A stretch of DNA of 13,871 bases from an uncultured Pseudomonas sp. (GTDB taxonomy: Bacteria; Pseudomonadota; Gammaproteobacteria; Pseudomonadales; Pseudomonadaceae). The notes under the pieces were generated by a model. The model did not search any database. It saw nothing but the letters and a program-made list of their open reading frames with translations, and was not told where the DNA came from. The stretch is taken from contig CAMPJN010000061.1 in the NCBI GenBank assembly GCA_946886875.1, positions 1 to 13,871 of the forward strand, given 5' to 3'. Below, piece by piece: positions 13,240 to 13,871 of the stretch (the stretch's first letter is position 1; every line of letters begins with the position of its first letter). The position numbers and the translations under genes were made by a program.

Positions 13240-13871
13240 ATGGACGCCGTTGTATCGATGAGCGCGACGCTCGCCGCAATTTACCGTGACGAATCGCGGC
13301 GGGTGCTGGCGACGCTGATTCGTTTGCTGGGCGATTTCGACCTGGCCGAGGAAGCGCTGCACGAAGCCTTTCGTGCGGCGATGGAGCAATGGCCGCGCGA
13401 CGGCATGCCAGCCAATCCGCGGGCCTGGCTGGTATCGGCGGGGCGCTTCAAGGCCATCGACGGCCTGCGCCGTCAGGCGCGTTTCGAGCCCCTGGACGAG
13501 CACCTGGCACAAACCATCGCTGCGGACAACGAGCCTGTGTGGGACGGCGACAGCGTCGAGGACGACCGCTTGCGGCTGATCTTCACCTGCTGCCACCCGG
13601 CGCTGGCCGCCGATGCCCAGGTGGCCCTGACCCTGCGTGAAATCTGCGACCTCAGCACCGAGGACATCGCCCACGCCTTTCTCACCAGCCCGAGCACCGT
13701 GGCCCAGCGCATCGTGCGCGCCAAGGGCAAGATCCGCGACGCCGGCATTCCCTATGAAGTCCCTGGCCGCGGCGAATTGGCCGAGCGCCTGGAAGCGGTG
13801 TTGCGGGTGATCTACCTAGTATTCAACGAAGGTTATTTCGCCAGCTCCGGCGATTCCCTGACCCGCAGCCA
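13240..13871 (+). CDS. ECF sigma factor, DUF6596/ECF42-like (3' end outside window)
   Basis: The window holds the first 210 residues of a sigma-70-family regulator. Region 2 is visible at about 12-80 (IYRDESRRVLATLIRLLGDFDLAEEALHEAF... NPRAWLVSAGRFKAIDGLRR). Region 4 lies at about 108-168 (RLRLIFTCCHPALAADAQVALTLREICDLSTEDIAHAF... TVAQRIVRAKGKI). The extra domain typical of DUF6596/ECF42 factors begins after 170, with VIYLVFNEGYFASSGDSLTR (190-209). Family members are about 400 residues and work without a classical anti-sigma factor; the C-terminal extension controls activity. They are usually encoded beside YCII/DGPF-domain proteins; none lies upstream here, so one may follow beyond the window. 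GGGAAGG five bases before the ATG at 13240 fixes the start; ATG 13258 is a weaker alternative. Confidence 0.92.
   Translation, partial: MDAVVSMSATLAAIYRDESRRVLATLIRLLGDFDLAEEALHEAFRAAMEQWPRDGMPANPRAWLVSAGRFKAIDGLRRQARFEPLDEHLAQTIAADNEPVWDGDSVEDDRLRLIFTCCHPALAADAQVALTLREICDLSTEDIAHAFLTSPSTVAQRIVRAKGKIRDAGIPYEVPGRGELAERLEAVLRVIYLVFNEGYFASSGDSLTRS

Noticed and set aside
13021..13674. 217-codon minus-strand frame opposite the sigma factor
   Set aside because: Shadow of the well-supported sigma-factor frame.
1..13871. tRNA genes, CRISPR array, intact insertion sequence or prophage genes
   Set aside because: No cloverleaf with a CCA-type end, no regularly spaced repeats and no transposase or integrase motif was seen on either strand.

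Overview
The window looks like chromosomal DNA of a Pseudomonas or close relative. The GC content is high, the left end carries an MvaT-type xenogeneic silencer next to purU (the same pair is adjacent in P. aeruginosa, from memory), and a PctA/PctB-like chemoreceptor lies a few genes away. There are no tRNA or rRNA genes, no CRISPR array and no intact transposase. These identifications come from reading the sequence and from memory of protein families; no database search was run.

Left part (1-5787), mostly core genes. The start of mvaT (minus strand, cut by the window edge) diverges from purU. A 142-bp palindromic repeat of miniature-element type follows. Then come a two-CBS-domain protein, a small acidic hypothetical protein, a hairpin terminator that can serve both directions, a minus-strand amino-acid-type dCache chemoreceptor with all recognisable ligand residues, and a divergent HerA-like ATPase of the DUF853/YjgR type.

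Middle part (5810-8331), the most notable system. A tight minus-strand operon encodes a small exported cysteine-containing peptide (DUF2282), an MNIO/DUF692 enzyme, a DUF2063 partner protein and a DoxX membrane protein. This is the layout of a bufferin operon, which makes a ribosomally synthesised, post-translationally modified, copper-binding periplasmic peptide. A 14-bp motif containing GTAACA upstream of the peptide gene recurs exactly, in the same orientation, upstream of the next minus-strand gene, a small membrane protein (8487-8903). The two may share a regulator.

Middle-right (8904-10849). A TetR-family regulator with a GC-motif cysteine is followed closely by an ArsM-type arsenite methyltransferase with its cysteines intact. 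The intergenic region holds a perfect interrupted palindrome (GGACCG-GT-CGGTCC) and a second half-site just before tetR. The bufferin and arsM modules together make 5.8-10.8 kb look like a metal/metalloid stress neighbourhood, although no ArsR, ArsB or copper pump is present in the window.

Right part (10850-13871), more eroded. It holds a REP-like hairpin, a small charged hypothetical protein, and a 680-bp stretch without an intact gene that contains hairpins and a probable gene remnant. An EamA/DMT permease follows, then a 380-bp spacer carrying what appears to be a collapsed copy of the repeat at 1418-1559. The window ends in the 5' part of an ECF sigma factor of the long, DUF6596-containing (ECF42-like) type.
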